Positions 25,865-34,589 of a stretch of DNA of 64,000 nucleotides are shown one piece after another. The stretch spans positions 62,001 through 126,000 of the forward strand of contig NZ_BCRN01000010.1 in NCBI RefSeq assembly GCF_001552615.1, given 5' to 3'. How positions within the stretch are numbered: position 1 is the first letter of the stretch; each line of letters opens with the position of its first letter. Below the pieces are notes generated by a model, which was not told the origin of the DNA, did no database searches, and saw only the letters and a list, made by a program, of their open reading frames with translations. The position numbers and the translations under genes were made by a program. This stretch comes from Millisia brevis NBRC 105863. GTDB taxonomy: Bacteria > Actinomycetota > Actinomycetes > Mycobacteriales > Mycobacteriaceae.

Positions 25865-26838
25865 CCGGTCGGGCTCTCGGGCTGTTCGGCGGCAGCGGGG
25901 GCCGCATCCGCCGCCGGCCTGCTCGCCAGGAAGAGGTGGACCAGCGCGTAGGCGATGCTGATCGTCAACGCCACTTCGATCAGCAGGATCACCGTTCCGG
26001 CCGCGGGCGGCTCGAGGACCAGCCACCCGCCGCCCAGAGCCGCCGTGCCGACCGCCACCAGGGTGAAGACCACCAATCCGAGCAGCACACTGGGCCAGAA
26101 CAGCCGCCGCCGCGGCACCACTCGGGCCCACCCGTTGAGGTGCAGCACGATCAGGCCGGCCGCAAAGAGGGCTCCGGCCTGGAAGGCGCCGCCCGGCCGG
26201 CTGGTACCCGCGACCAGCACCCATCCGACCAGCAGCACACCGAGGGGGACCGCCATCCGCAGCAGACCGTCGAGGGCGAGATTGGTTCGCGACGGATCGG
26301 CGTCGGGGTCGGTCGGCCGCCACCCGAAGGGCTGTACGGCGAGCACCGCGAAGAGGGCCGCCACCAGCACCGCGATCTCCAGCAGGGTGTCGTAGGCCCG
26401 AAAGTTCAGCAGCACGGCGGTCACCGGATAGTCGACCCCACTGTCGGGGACGGCATCGAGCGCACGTCGTCCCATCGTGTTGGTCGGCTCGGGCATCATC
26501 CGCACCGCCGTCACCAGCACGGCGGCGAAGGCCGCGCCCAGTACGCCTCCGGCGGCGACGGCGAATCGGCGCCCCCATCCCCGTCGGGAGGCCGCTTCGG
26601 CCGATGCTCGACGATGGACCGCGTCGATCAGCAGAGCGCCGGTGATGCCGGTACCGATCACCGCCTCCACCAGGGCGATATCCGGCGCCCGCAGCCGAGC
26701 CCACAGCACGGCGAGCAGGACACCGAAGATCAGGAAGAACACCACCCGCCCGGTGCGGCGGGGATGGGCCAACGCGAGCCCGGCGGTACCGACCAGGCCG
26801 ACGACGAGGACGACGTCGAACAGCTCGGCGGCGCTCAT
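25861..26838 (-). CDS. mrpB: Fused MrpA C-terminal (DUF4040) / MrpB subunit
   Basis: This 325-residue membrane protein combines two pieces. Residues 1-110 resemble the small membrane module that forms the end of MrpA (DUF4040; FGVLLAVLWARLRAPDIALVEAVIGTG). The remainder carries MrpB features: FRAYDTLLEIAVLVAALFAV, and GTSRPGGAFQAGALFAAGL with the GG-F-AG motif of MnhB. It has about nine helices. It overlaps mrpG upstream and mrpC downstream. No full-length MrpA exists here; its N-terminal antiporter part is supplied by one of the three D-like proteins. Confidence 0.88.
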   Translation of the reverse strand: MSAAELFDVVLVVGLVGTAGLALAHPRRTGRVVFFLIFGVLLAVLWARLRAPDIALVEAVIGTGITGALLIDAVHRRASAEAASRRGWGRRFAVAAGGVLGAAFAAVLVTAVRMMPEPTNTMGRRALDAVPDSGVDYPVTAVLLNFRAYDTLLEIAVLVAALFAVLAVQPFGWRPTDPDADPSRTNLALDGLLRMAVPLGVLLVGWVLVAGTSRPGGAFQAGALFAAGLIVLHLNGWARVVPRRRLFWPSVLLGLVVFTLVAVGTAALGGGWLVLEPPAAGTVILLIEVALTISIAYALVHLFLASRPAADAAPAAAEQPESPTG

Positions 26839-27191
26839 CGAATCGTCCGATCGGCCGGTGGGGCGTCCGGATCGGGCTCCGTCGGCGGCGCGGCATCCGC
26901 ATCGGACACCGCCGGTGAAGACGCGGCCGGTGAGGTGGCCAGCAGGTGGCCGGCGGTCGCGGAGGACACCAGCGCGACCACCCAGATCAGCACGAGCTTG
27001 CCGGCGACCGCGAGCGAGCCCGCGTGCAGGGCCGCGCCGGCCAGGACGAGCCCGAGTCCGAGATTGTCGGCCTTGGCCAGGGCGTGCAGCCGGGTGTTGA
27101 GGTCGCCGAAGCGGATGATGCCGACGGTCCCGGCGATGAAGAAGAGGCAGCCGGTGACGATCAGCGCGATCACCACGATGTCGCGGATCAT
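26835..27191 (-). CDS. mrpG: Mrp antiporter subunit G
   Basis: This 118-residue membrane protein has three helices and the MrpG hallmark IRFGDLNTRLHALAKADNLGLGLVLAG. An extra Ala/Pro/Asp-rich tail of about 30 residues (ASSPAVSDADAAPPTEPDPD) follows. It lies 52 bases after mrpF, the longest gap within the antiporter genes, and overlaps the mrpA/B fusion by four bases. Confidence 0.93.
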   Translation of the reverse strand: MIRDIVVIALIVTGCLFFIAGTVGIIRFGDLNTRLHALAKADNLGLGLVLAGAALHAGSLAVAGKLVLIWVVALVSSATAGHLLATSPAASSPAVSDADAAPPTEPDPDAPPADRTIR

Positions 27192-27243
27192 GCCGTCCCT
27201 CCCGGACCCCCGGTCTCGGCCGACCCGACCGATCCCGGCCGGC

Positions 27244-27522
27244 TCACCGCTGATCCCCGGTGCCGCGGATCCGCACGATCACCACCACCGTCGCCAACAG
27301 CACCACCACCAGCGCCGCATCCCGTAGCGCCGGGATGTCGAGCGCCGCCGCCAGCACCACCAGCAGGGCGACCCCGGTGGTACCGAGCAACAGCAAGACC
27401 GCGATGCGGTCGCCGGCGGTCGGCCCCCGCCAGGCTCGGTAGAGGCCCGCGACCATCGAGATCACCAGCACGGTCGCGGCGAGGTAAAGGGCCGCGTCGA
27501 CCACGGCGGCGGAATCAGGCAC
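27244..27522 (-). CDS. mrpF: Mrp antiporter subunit F
   Basis: This 92-residue protein has three helices and the MrpF motif GLYRAWRGPTAGDRIAVLLLL (the GPt-xDRi signature) near the middle. It is the first gene of the antiporter operon. The gene order F-G-A/B-C-D-D-D-E differs from the classic A-to-G order. A TAGATT -10-like element lies about 110 bases upstream. Confidence 0.92.
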   Translation of the reverse strand: MPDSAAVVDAALYLAATVLVISMVAGLYRAWRGPTAGDRIAVLLLLGTTGVALLVVLAAALDIPALRDAALVVVLLATVVVIVRIRGTGDQR

Positions 27523-27629
27523 CGCGGTCCTTCGGGATGCGGTGTGCGGCGGCGGACGCGGCCGAGGGAGAGGCCGCCACCCTGCGGTGCCGCGGGGGTA
27601 GCGGCGGAGGGAGGGGCTGCACCCGCACG

Positions 27630-27635
27630 AATCTA
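27630..27635 (-). promoter_or_regulatory. Putative -10 element of the mrp operon
   Basis: On the minus strand TAGATT matches TANNNT and would start a transcript near 27623, giving a leader of about 100 bases before mrpF. The surrounding 27631-27660 is the only AT-richer part of the 226-base divergent region to the Nudix gene. The rest of that region shows nothing recognisable. Confidence 0.35.
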
Positions 27636-27748
27636 GTTGACCATCTCTTTACTTTCGCGAACGGCGGGGTGATTGCGGGCCGGATCACGATCGGCGGTCC
27701 GTGCCGCCGAGGTCAACGGATCGCGCGCCGATCCTCTACCGTCGTGTC

Positions 27749-28294
27749 GTGACGAAGCGATTCGCGAACTCGGGTGAGCGCCGGTACGTACGACGCGCGA
27801 CCGCGCGCATCCTGCTGATCGACGATCGCGACCGACTGCTGCTCTTCGCCGACAGTGACCCCGGCTCCGACGCCCGCTGGTGGATCACGCCCGGCGGCGG
27901 GATCGATGCGGGGGAGACACCGCGCGAGGCCGCGTTGCGCGAATTGGTCGAGGAAACCGGATTGCATCTGCCCGCCGAGCGGTTGATCGGGCCGGTCGCC
28001 ACCCGGATCGGCGTGCATCACTACAGCAACCGCAGCGTGGAAAACGCCGATACCTACTTCGCCGCGCGGGTCCCGGCGTTCGAGGTCGACGAATCCGGCC
28101 ATACCGAGGACGAGAAGGTCACGATGCTCGGTCACCGGTGGTGGAGCCGGGATGAACTGGGTGCGACCACCGAATGGATCGTCCCCGGTGGTTTGACCGC
28201 GGTGTGGGATCGCCTCGACGGTCCCGCCGGCGCCGAGCCGATCGATCTCGGCCGCGACGATCTCGACATGGGAATGGGGTCGGCGACCGCCTGA
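27749..28294 (+). CDS. Nudix hydrolase
   Basis: This 181-residue protein has a canonical Nudix box, GGIDAGETPREAALRELVEE followed by TGL (G-x5-E-x7-REU-x-EE-x-G-U), near residues 50-72. The Nudix box binds Mg2+ and cleaves nucleoside-diphosphate-linked substrates. Flanking regions (RRATARILLIDDRDRLLLF, RWWITPGGG, EKVTMLGHRWWSRDEL) are typical of small actinobacterial Nudix proteins. The GTG at 27749 is chosen because the protein resemblance begins there. The substrate is unknown. It is divergent from the mrp operon. Confidence 0.9.
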   Translation: MTKRFANSGERRYVRRATARILLIDDRDRLLLFADSDPGSDARWWITPGGGIDAGETPREAALRELVEETGLHLPAERLIGPVATRIGVHHYSNRSVENADTYFAARVPAFEVDESGHTEDEKVTMLGHRWWSRDELGATTEWIVPGGLTAVWDRLDGPAGAEPIDLGRDDLDMGMGSATA

Positions 28295-28420
28295 TCGGGC
28301 GCGGCGGGGCGGGTCGTCGCGGGTGCGATCGGCACGTGTGTGCCCGTCCAAGGGATGGACGCTGCGGCCGGTCCGGCGCCCGGGGCGGTTTCGACGGCGA
28401 GGATAAGGCAAAATGGAGGC

Positions 28421-29488
28421 GTGAATCTGCTCGACCCACCTGCCGCCACCGACGCCGTTGCCGAGGGCGATCTCCGGGCTCTGCTGCTCGGAGCGTCCGA
28501 TCTGGCCCGCACCGCACTGATCGACAGTGAGGATGCCGAGGCCGGCGAGCACCTGGGATTCGAGATGGTCGGCGATACCGCCGGCATCCACCGCTTCGCC
28601 GCCGAGCTGAACGGCTACCGCGGCTGGCAGTGGGCGGTCGTGGTGGCCGCCGTCGCCGGCGCCGACGTGGCGACCGTCAGCGAGACCGCGTTGCTGCCCG
28701 GACCGGACGCGATCCTCGCGCCGGAGTGGGTGCCGTGGAAGGACCGGGTCCGTCCCGGCGACCTGTCGCCCGGTGATCTGCTGCCGCCGCATCAGGACGA
28801 CCCGCGCCTCGAGCCCGGCTACGTCGCGACCGGTGATCCGGAGATCGACGACGTCGCCCTCGAGCTCGGTTTGGGCCGGCCGGTGGTCATGAGCCGCGAG
28901 GGTCGCCTCGACACCGCCGAGCGCTGGGGGTCGGGCGACTTCGGGCCGGACGCCGATATGGCCAAGGCGGCGCCCGGACACTGCATCACCTGCGGGTTCT
29001 TCCTGTCGCTGGCCGGCTCGCTGCGCGCGGCCTTCGGGGTCTGCGGCAACGAGATGGCCGCCGACGGTCGCGTGGTGCACGTGCAATACGGCTGCGGCGC
29101 GCATTCGCGGGTGCGCCCGACGGTCGGAGCGGGCTCCCCGGTGGGTGAGCCCTTCGACGACAACGCGATCGACGCGCTGCGCCTGCCGCCGCCGCTGCCC
29201 TTCGAGTCCGATTTCGCGAGTACCGACGCCGCCGAGGTCATCGTCGCGGAGGCGGCCGACGTCGTTGCCGACGAGGTTGTCGCGGAAGCAGCCGTCGCTG
29301 ACGCTGCCGACGAGGTTGTCGCCGAGGCCGAGGCCGAGGCCGAGCCGGTGACGGTCGATGTCGCCGTCTCGGTGGTCGAGGTCGAGGCGCTCGAGCCTGT
29401 GGTGGCCGAGGCGACCGAGCCTGTGGTGGCCGAGGCCGCCGTGGTCGAATCCGTGGTCGAGCCCGCCGAGAGCGAGAGCACCCCATAG
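28421..29488 (+). CDS. DUF3027 family protein with Ala/Glu/Val-repeat tail
   Basis: This protein of about 355 residues belongs to DUF3027, an actinobacterial family of unknown function. The conserved core ends with a likely metal site, HCITCGFF...GVCGNEMAADG...YGCGAHSRVRP, with four cysteines and nearby histidines. After residue 265 the protein becomes a repetitive acidic tail of EVVAEA/EPVVAEA units (29229-29480). The GTG at 28421 is a best guess: GAGGATAAGG lies 14 bases upstream, and an earlier in-frame GTG at 28340 reads through non-conserved sequence. It is immediately followed by the GHKL ATPase gene. Confidence 0.8.
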   Translation: MNLLDPPAATDAVAEGDLRALLLGASDLARTALIDSEDAEAGEHLGFEMVGDTAGIHRFAAELNGYRGWQWAVVVAAVAGADVATVSETALLPGPDAILAPEWVPWKDRVRPGDLSPGDLLPPHQDDPRLEPGYVATGDPEIDDVALELGLGRPVVMSREGRLDTAERWGSGDFGPDADMAKAAPGHCITCGFFLSLAGSLRAAFGVCGNEMAADGRVVHVQYGCGAHSRVRPTVGAGSPVGEPFDDNAIDALRLPPPLPFESDFASTDAAEVIVAEAADVVADEVVAEAAVADAADEVVAEAEAEAEPVTVDVAVSVVEVEALEPVVAEATEPVVAEAAVVESVVEPAESESTP

Positions 29489-32412
29489 CCGACCCCGGCG
29501 ATCCGTTCGACACCGCCGGTCTGCGCGAGGCGGTCCTCACCGCGTGGCAGACGTCCCCGACGCGGCTGCGCGAGGACGCCGCCGCCGAGGCGGATCTGGT
29601 GCGCGGCGGCTACCGCGACCGGTTGCTGACCGAGCTCGCCCAGAACGCGGTCGACGCCGCCGTCGCCGCGAATGTTCCTGCGCGCTTGCATGTTCGACGA
29701 GTCGACGACGCCATCAGGGTGGCGAACGTCGGCATCGCGCTCGACCGCTCCGGCGTCGAAGCGCTCGCCTCGCTGCGCGCCTCCGACAAGGCTTCCGCCG
29801 ACGGTCGCACCGGGCGCTACGGGGTGGGCTTCACCGCGGTGCGCACCATCGCCGACCGCATCGAGGTGCGTTCCCGCAACGGATCGGTCGGCTTCGACGT
29901 CGACGCGACCGCCGCCGCCCTGCGCGACCGGGGCATCGCCGGCGACGCGCTCGACCGGCACGACCTGCCGCTGCCGGGACTGCGCCTGCCGTGGCCGATC
30001 GCCGACGCACCCGCCGAGGGGTGGGATACCGAGATCGTGCTGTACCCGCGGGCGGACCTCGACATCGATGCGTTGCTGACCGGCCTGGCCGCCGACGCCC
30101 CCGACGTCATGCTCGACCTGGCCGGGCTGACCGAACTGACCGTCGTCGACCCTCCGGTCGCGCTGACCCGAACGACCGAGCGGCGCGACGACGACATCGA
30201 GATCCTCACCATCCGGGACGGCGACACCCCCGCGAAGCGCTGGTGGGTGACCACCTCGGAGGCGCCGGCCTCCCGGACACCGGTGCGCTGGCTGTGGCCG
30301 CAGGTCGACGGCGGCCCGGGCCGGGCGACGCCCGACGTGCTGCGCGCCCCCACCCGCTCGGACGAACCGCTGACCCTGCCGGCCCTGGTGGTCGCCGACC
30401 TGCCGCTGCAGCCCGATCGCCGCCGGCTGATGCCGACGGTCGACGCCGCCGGGATCGTCGGTGACTACGCGGCGATGGTCGCCCGGCTGCCCGCGGCGGT
30501 CCGCACGGTCGCGGTCCCAGAACCGGGCCTGCCCGCGGGCGAAGTCGACGCCGCCCTGCGCGAGGCGATCGTGCGGCGGCTGCGGACCGACCCGTGGATC
30601 GACGACACCGACCGCCGGCCGATCCGCGGCGCCGATGCGGTGGTCCTGCCCGATGCGGACGCACCGGCGGCGGAGGTCTTCGCCGATCTGATCCCCGGCC
30701 TGGTCCACCCGGATATGTCGACCCGCCGCGATGTCGCCTTGTTGCGGTCGGTCGGGGCGCGGGTCCTCGGCGTCGCCGATCTGGTCGACGCCCTCGCCGG
30801 GCAGTCGCGGCCGCCGAGCTGGTGGCGTCGGGTCTACGACGTGCTCGACCGGCGGGTGCTCGACGCGGTCGACCGGGACAACTGCGGATCGCTGCCGGTA
30901 CCGCTGGCCGACGGACGCCTGGTCACCGGACCGCGCACCGTGTTCATCGCCGACGGCTTCGATATCCCCGAGAGTTCCGACACCCCCGAAGGCTCGGATG
31001 GTCCGGCCGCCGTCGACTGGGTGCGGGTGGTCCACCCGGATGCGGTACATCCGCTGTTGACCACGCTCGGTGCCCCCGACGCCCGCCCGGCGGACCTGCT
31101 GGCCGACCCGGCGCTGGGCGAGCGCATCCTCGCCGTCGACGATCTGACCGCCGACCGCCCCGACGATCCGGAGGCCCGCGACGAGGCGCTGCGGCTCGCC
31201 CGAACGGTCCTGGCCCTCGCGGCGGCGATCGCCGGCCCGCCCGAACCCCTCGCGATCCCCGGCCTCGGGTCCGTCCTGCTCGACGACGTCGACGGGTACC
31301 TGCGGGCCGCCGACGAATTGCTCCTCCCGGACGCGCCGCTGTGGGAGGTACTCGCCGAGGACGCCCCGGTCGGCCGACCCGCCCCACACTGGATCGACCG
31401 CTTCGGCGCCGCCGCGCTGCGCCGCATCGGCGTCGGCTGGGACTTCACCATCGTGGTCGACGAGGCGCCGACCGCACCGGAACACCTCCTCGACGACGAG
31501 GAGACCTGGTGGGACGCGCTGCCCGTCGAACCGCCGACGATGGTGGCGATCCGCGACCTCGACCTGATCGCCCCCGACCGGTGGGTGCACGCGATCGACA
31601 TGATGCTCGACCGGCCGGAGACCGCGGCGGCCTTCGACGACCCGGACGGCTACACCCCCTGGTGGATTCGCCGGCACGCCCGCGTCGACGGACTCTCGCC
31701 CGCCCTGTTCACCGCCGGCGACGGGCCGCTGACCGGCCTGCTCGACCCCTGGCCCGGCCGGCGGCGACCTCCGGCCGGACTGCTCGCGGGCGATACGGTC
31801 ACCGACGCCGATCAGGCCGCGGAACTGCTGCGCCGGCTGGCCGACCCCAACCGTTCGGTGCCCGGGGCGACCGCGATCCGCGTCCACGACCTGCTCGGGC
31901 AGGCGGTCGCCGACGGGCGCCTCGACCCCGCCGCGATCGACCCGCCCGATCGGGTGCGCACCCCGACCGGCGAGACCGTCGACGCCGCCGACGCCTACGT
32001 CCTCGACCGGCCGTGGCTGGTCGCGGTGATCGACCCGACGGTGACGGTGGTCGGATCGCTCGCCGGCGCCGAGGATCTCGCCGAACTGCTCGACCTCGAT
32101 ATCGCCTCGACCGCCCTGGATGCCCGGGTGACCTCGACCGGATCGGCTCGGCAGTGGGCCGCCGATCCGCGCCGACTGGCCGCGGCGGTCGCCGCCGGGG
32201 TGCAACCGCCGACGGGGACGGTGACGGTGCATCCGGAACTGCGGGTGCGGCCGGCCGGGACCGCCGACATCCGGGTGGCCTATTGGTGCGACGACGACGG
32301 CGTCCACATCGACGAGGTCTTCGGGCCCGCCGCGGTCGCGACCATCGCGCGTGTGCTCGGCGGCGACCCGGCCGACCGTGCTGCGGCGGCGGGGTTTACA
32401 GCGACGCCATGA
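29485..32412 (+). CDS. Large GHKL-fold ATPase (sacsin N-terminal-like)
   Basis: This protein of about 975 residues has an N-terminal Hsp90/MutL/histidine-kinase-type ATPase fold. The N-box is LTELAQNAVDAA, the Mg/ATP loop region VANVGIALDRSGVEALASLR, and the ATP-lid glycines GRYGVGFTAVRTI. The rest is a long Asp/Ala-rich body of unknown fold. Coding character extends upstream of the first GTG (29599) through DPFDTAGLREAVLTAWQTSP to about 29485. There is no ATG, GTG or TTG there, only ATA at 29485 overlapping the DUF3027 stop, or CTG at 29521. The N-terminus is therefore unresolved. The stop overlaps the convergent hydrolase gene by 17 bases. Confidence 0.8.
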   Translation: MADPGDPFDTAGLREAVLTAWQTSPTRLREDAAAEADLVRGGYRDRLLTELAQNAVDAAVAANVPARLHVRRVDDAIRVANVGIALDRSGVEALASLRASDKASADGRTGRYGVGFTAVRTIADRIEVRSRNGSVGFDVDATAAALRDRGIAGDALDRHDLPLPGLRLPWPIADAPAEGWDTEIVLYPRADLDIDALLTGLAADAPDVMLDLAGLTELTVVDPPVALTRTTERRDDDIEILTIRDGDTPAKRWWVTTSEAPASRTPVRWLWPQVDGGPGRATPDVLRAPTRSDEPLTLPALVVADLPLQPDRRRLMPTVDAAGIVGDYAAMVARLPAAVRTVAVPEPGLPAGEVDAALREAIVRRLRTDPWIDDTDRRPIRGADAVVLPDADAPAAEVFADLIPGLVHPDMSTRRDVALLRSVGARVLGVADLVDALAGQSRPPSWWRRVYDVLDRRVLDAVDRDNCGSLPVPLADGRLVTGPRTVFIADGFDIPESSDTPEGSDGPAAVDWVRVVHPDAVHPLLTTLGAPDARPADLLADPALGERILAVDDLTADRPDDPEARDEALRLARTVLALAAAIAGPPEPLAIPGLGSVLLDDVDGYLRAADELLLPDAPLWEVLAEDAPVGRPAPHWIDRFGAAALRRIGVGWDFTIVVDEAPTAPEHLLDDEETWWDALPVEPPTMVAIRDLDLIAPDRWVHAIDMMLDRPETAAAFDDPDGYTPWWIRRHARVDGLSPALFTAGDGPLTGLLDPWPGRRRPPAGLLAGDTVTDADQAAELLRRLADPNRSVPGATAIRVHDLLGQAVADGRLDPAAIDPPDRVRTPTGETVDAADAYVLDRPWLVAVIDPTVTVVGSLAGAEDLAELLDLDIASTALDARVTSTGSARQWAADPRRLAAAVAAGVQPPTGTVTVHPELRVRPAGTADIRVAYWCDDDGVHIDEVFGPAAVATIARVLGGDPADRAAAAGFTATP

Positions 32413-33643
32413 TCAGGCGCGCCACCTCGTTCGCGGGGGCGCGGCCGTCCGGCGCGAACTGCAGCGTCGTCAACACCACCAGTGTCGTCCCGGTCTGCAG
32501 GTCGTGGCCCAGGAACGACTGGAAGCCCGGCAGCGAACCGTCGTGGCCGAGCATCGGGCCGAACCGGGCCAGGGCCAGTCCGTAACTCGCGCTGTCGGGG
32601 TTGTCCGGGTCGATCGGCACGACGCTGTCGATGCGGGTGCGCTGCAACTCGTCCGGCAGCAGGCCCCCGCCGACCAGCGCCTCGACCCAGCGGGCGAGGT
32701 CCTGCGCGGTCGAGATGCCGGCGCCGGCCGCCCACCCCCAGGACGGGTTCATATCGGTGACGTCGTTCGGCAGCAGCGTCCCCGCGCGGGCCTGCGCCAA
32801 TTCCGGTTCGGGCAGGGCGGCGGACTCGATGGTCGAGACGTTGGTGCCGTAGAGATAGCCCTGCGGATGCGGATCGGTCAGCGAGTTGTCGGTGATCGCC
32901 GGGAAGCGGGTGCCCGCGAGGTCGAGCGGATCGAACAGCGTCTCGCGCAGTCGCGTTCCCAGATCGGTGCCGCTGACCTCCTCGACTATCAGTCCGGCGA
33001 GCACCGTATTGGTATTCGAGTACAGGAAGGTGGTGCCGGGGTCGCCGACCGGCGGTAGGGCGGTACCCAGCGCCGCGAGCTCCCGCGGCTCCCATACCCG
33101 GGTCGGATCCTCGTCGAGCACCCGGTTGAACGACACCTCGGTGGTGTAACTGTCGAGGCCGGAGCGCATGTCGAGCAGGTCGGTGATCGTGATCCGGTCC
33201 CCGCCCGGTACATCCGGCAGGTAATCGGCGACCGGGTCGTCGAGGGCGACCTGCCCCTCGGCCACCAATTGCAGCAGGGCCGTTCCGGTCATCGTCTTGG
33301 TGATCGAGCCGATGCGGAAGTGATCGCCGGTCTCGACCGGTGCGCCGCCGTCGAGACTGCGGGTACCGAAGGCCTCCAGATAACGCTGCTCACCGGTGTC
33401 GACCAGGACAACCGCGCCGGGGACCGACATGTCGTCGAGCAGGTCCCGCACGATCGGGGTCAGCCGATCGAGGGAGGCCCCGCCCCCGGACGACGCATCG
33501 GCGCTCGACGCGCTATCGGTGGACGGGGCGGTGGTCGACGGGCCGGTGGTCGACGTGCCGGACGACGTTGTACAGCCGGCTCCGACCAGCAGGATCGCGG
33601 TCACCGCGGCGGTCAGACGGGCGCGCAGTCGGCTGGTCCTCAT
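32396..33643 (-). CDS. Serine hydrolase of the beta-lactamase / penicillin-binding fold, lipoprotein
   Basis: This 415-residue exported protein has a signal sequence ending LLVGAGC with lipidation Cys24, then a Ser/Thr/Gly-rich linker (25-55). The class C beta-lactamase/DD-peptidase domain has catalytic Ser113-I-T-Lys116, Tyr208-S-Asn210 and His367-D-Gly369. The set is complete, so it should be an active serine hydrolase acting outside the membrane, such as a DD-carboxypeptidase or esterase. The ATG at 33641-33643 is chosen because it starts the signal peptide. Confidence 0.88.
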   Translation of the reverse strand: MRTSRLRARLTAAVTAILLVGAGCTTSSGTSTTGPSTTAPSTDSASSADASSGGGASLDRLTPIVRDLLDDMSVPGAVVLVDTGEQRYLEAFGTRSLDGGAPVETGDHFRIGSITKTMTGTALLQLVAEGQVALDDPVADYLPDVPGGDRITITDLLDMRSGLDSYTTEVSFNRVLDEDPTRVWEPRELAALGTALPPVGDPGTTFLYSNTNTVLAGLIVEEVSGTDLGTRLRETLFDPLDLAGTRFPAITDNSLTDPHPQGYLYGTNVSTIESAALPEPELAQARAGTLLPNDVTDMNPSWGWAAGAGISTAQDLARWVEALVGGGLLPDELQRTRIDSVVPIDPDNPDSASYGLALARFGPMLGHDGSLPGFQSFLGHDLQTGTTLVVLTTLQFAPDGRAPANEVARLIMASL

Positions 33644-33747
33644 GACACCATCCCGGGATGTGGGCGGGCAGATGTTGCCCACCCCCACGGAAAACCGGGC
33701 GTATCGGGCCAGCGAAGTATATACAGACTCGTTGGTACTCGACGGGG

Positions 33748-34032
33748 TTAACGGGGGTCCGCGGGATCGGGTGCCCGGCGGTCGACGAGCCCCTCCTGCG
33801 CGCCCCGCGAACCACGCCGCGCCGCGCGCAGCTGCCAGGCGAACAGGGCCCCGCCGAGCAGGCCGACGACCACCCCCGCCCAGGCGACCGCGGCAACGCC
33901 CGCGCCGCTCGCTCCGACGGCGGTGGCCACGATCGCGAGCACCGCCCACAGCGCCGTTCCGACCACCACCACCGGCAACGGATTGGTCCAGCGTCGACCG
34001 AGCAACGGGGGAGTCGGCGTGCGGTCGGTCAT
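33748..34032 (-). CDS. DUF2530 small membrane protein
   Basis: This 94-residue protein has two helices (PLPVVVVGTALWAVLAIVAT and GVAAVAWAGVVVGLLGGALF) followed by a basic tail (RAARRGSRGAQEG). The pattern is that of DUF2530, encoded in mycobacteria next to the MarR-type Rv0880 as here. It is divergent from marR across 82 bases. The start is the ATG at 34030-34032. Function is unknown. Confidence 0.82.
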   Translation of the reverse strand: MTDRTPTPPLLGRRWTNPLPVVVVGTALWAVLAIVATAVGASGAGVAAVAWAGVVVGLLGGALFAWQLRAARRGSRGAQEGLVDRRAPDPADPR

Positions 34033-34114
34033 GCCCACAAATCTAGTGCGTATTGTCAGTGGCCATGGTGGGCAGCGGTCATGATGGGCAGCGGAGCACG
34101 ACGGGCGGCGCATC

Positions 34115-34552
34115 GTGACGAGTGACGAGCCGGCTGAGGTCAACCGGGTGGCCGGCGATCTGTCGATCGCCGTGTTGCGGCTGTCCCGGTGCCTGCGTGC
34201 CCAGCGCAGCAATCGCATCACCCTGACCCAGCTGAGCACCCTGGCGGTGCTGCGCCGGCTCGGTCCGATGGCGCCGAGCGCGATCGCCGCCCACGAGCGG
34301 GTCCAGCCCCCGTCGATGACCCGGGTGGTCGCCTCGCTGGTCGACCTCGGATTGGTCACCCGCGAACAGCATCCCTCCGACGGGCGCCAGGTGATCGTGG
34401 CGATCTCGGAGGAGGGCGGCCGGATCATCGACGAACAGGTCGGTGCCGGGCGCGACTGGTTGGCCGCCCGCCTCGACGCCCTGACACCGGAGCAGGTGCA
34501 GGAGCTGGCGCGCGCGGCCGCCCTGCTCGACCTGCTGGTCGTCGACGAGTGA
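34115..34552 (+). CDS. MarR-family transcriptional regulator
   Basis: This 145-residue winged-helix regulator has its recognition helix around MAPSAIAAHERVQPPSMTRV and the wing in REQHPSDGRQVIVAIS with the conserved D-x-R. It corresponds in position to Rv0880. It lies 37 bases upstream of an MFS transporter gene in the same direction and divergent from DUF2530, so the transporter is its likely target. The GTG start is at 34115. Confidence 0.92.
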   Translation: MTSDEPAEVNRVAGDLSIAVLRLSRCLRAQRSNRITLTQLSTLAVLRRLGPMAPSAIAAHERVQPPSMTRVVASLVDLGLVTREQHPSDGRQVIVAISEEGGRIIDEQVGAGRDWLAARLDALTPEQVQELARAAALLDLLVVDE

Positions 34553-34589
34553 CCCCGGCCGAATCCGCCGCCCGCGACCGAGCGGGATC

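Noticed and set aside
28819-32307. Minus-strand frame of 1162 codons opposite DUF3027 and the ATPase
   Set aside because: It is Gly/Arg/Val/Gln-rich with no motif, whereas the plus strand has the GHKL motifs and DUF3027 cysteines.
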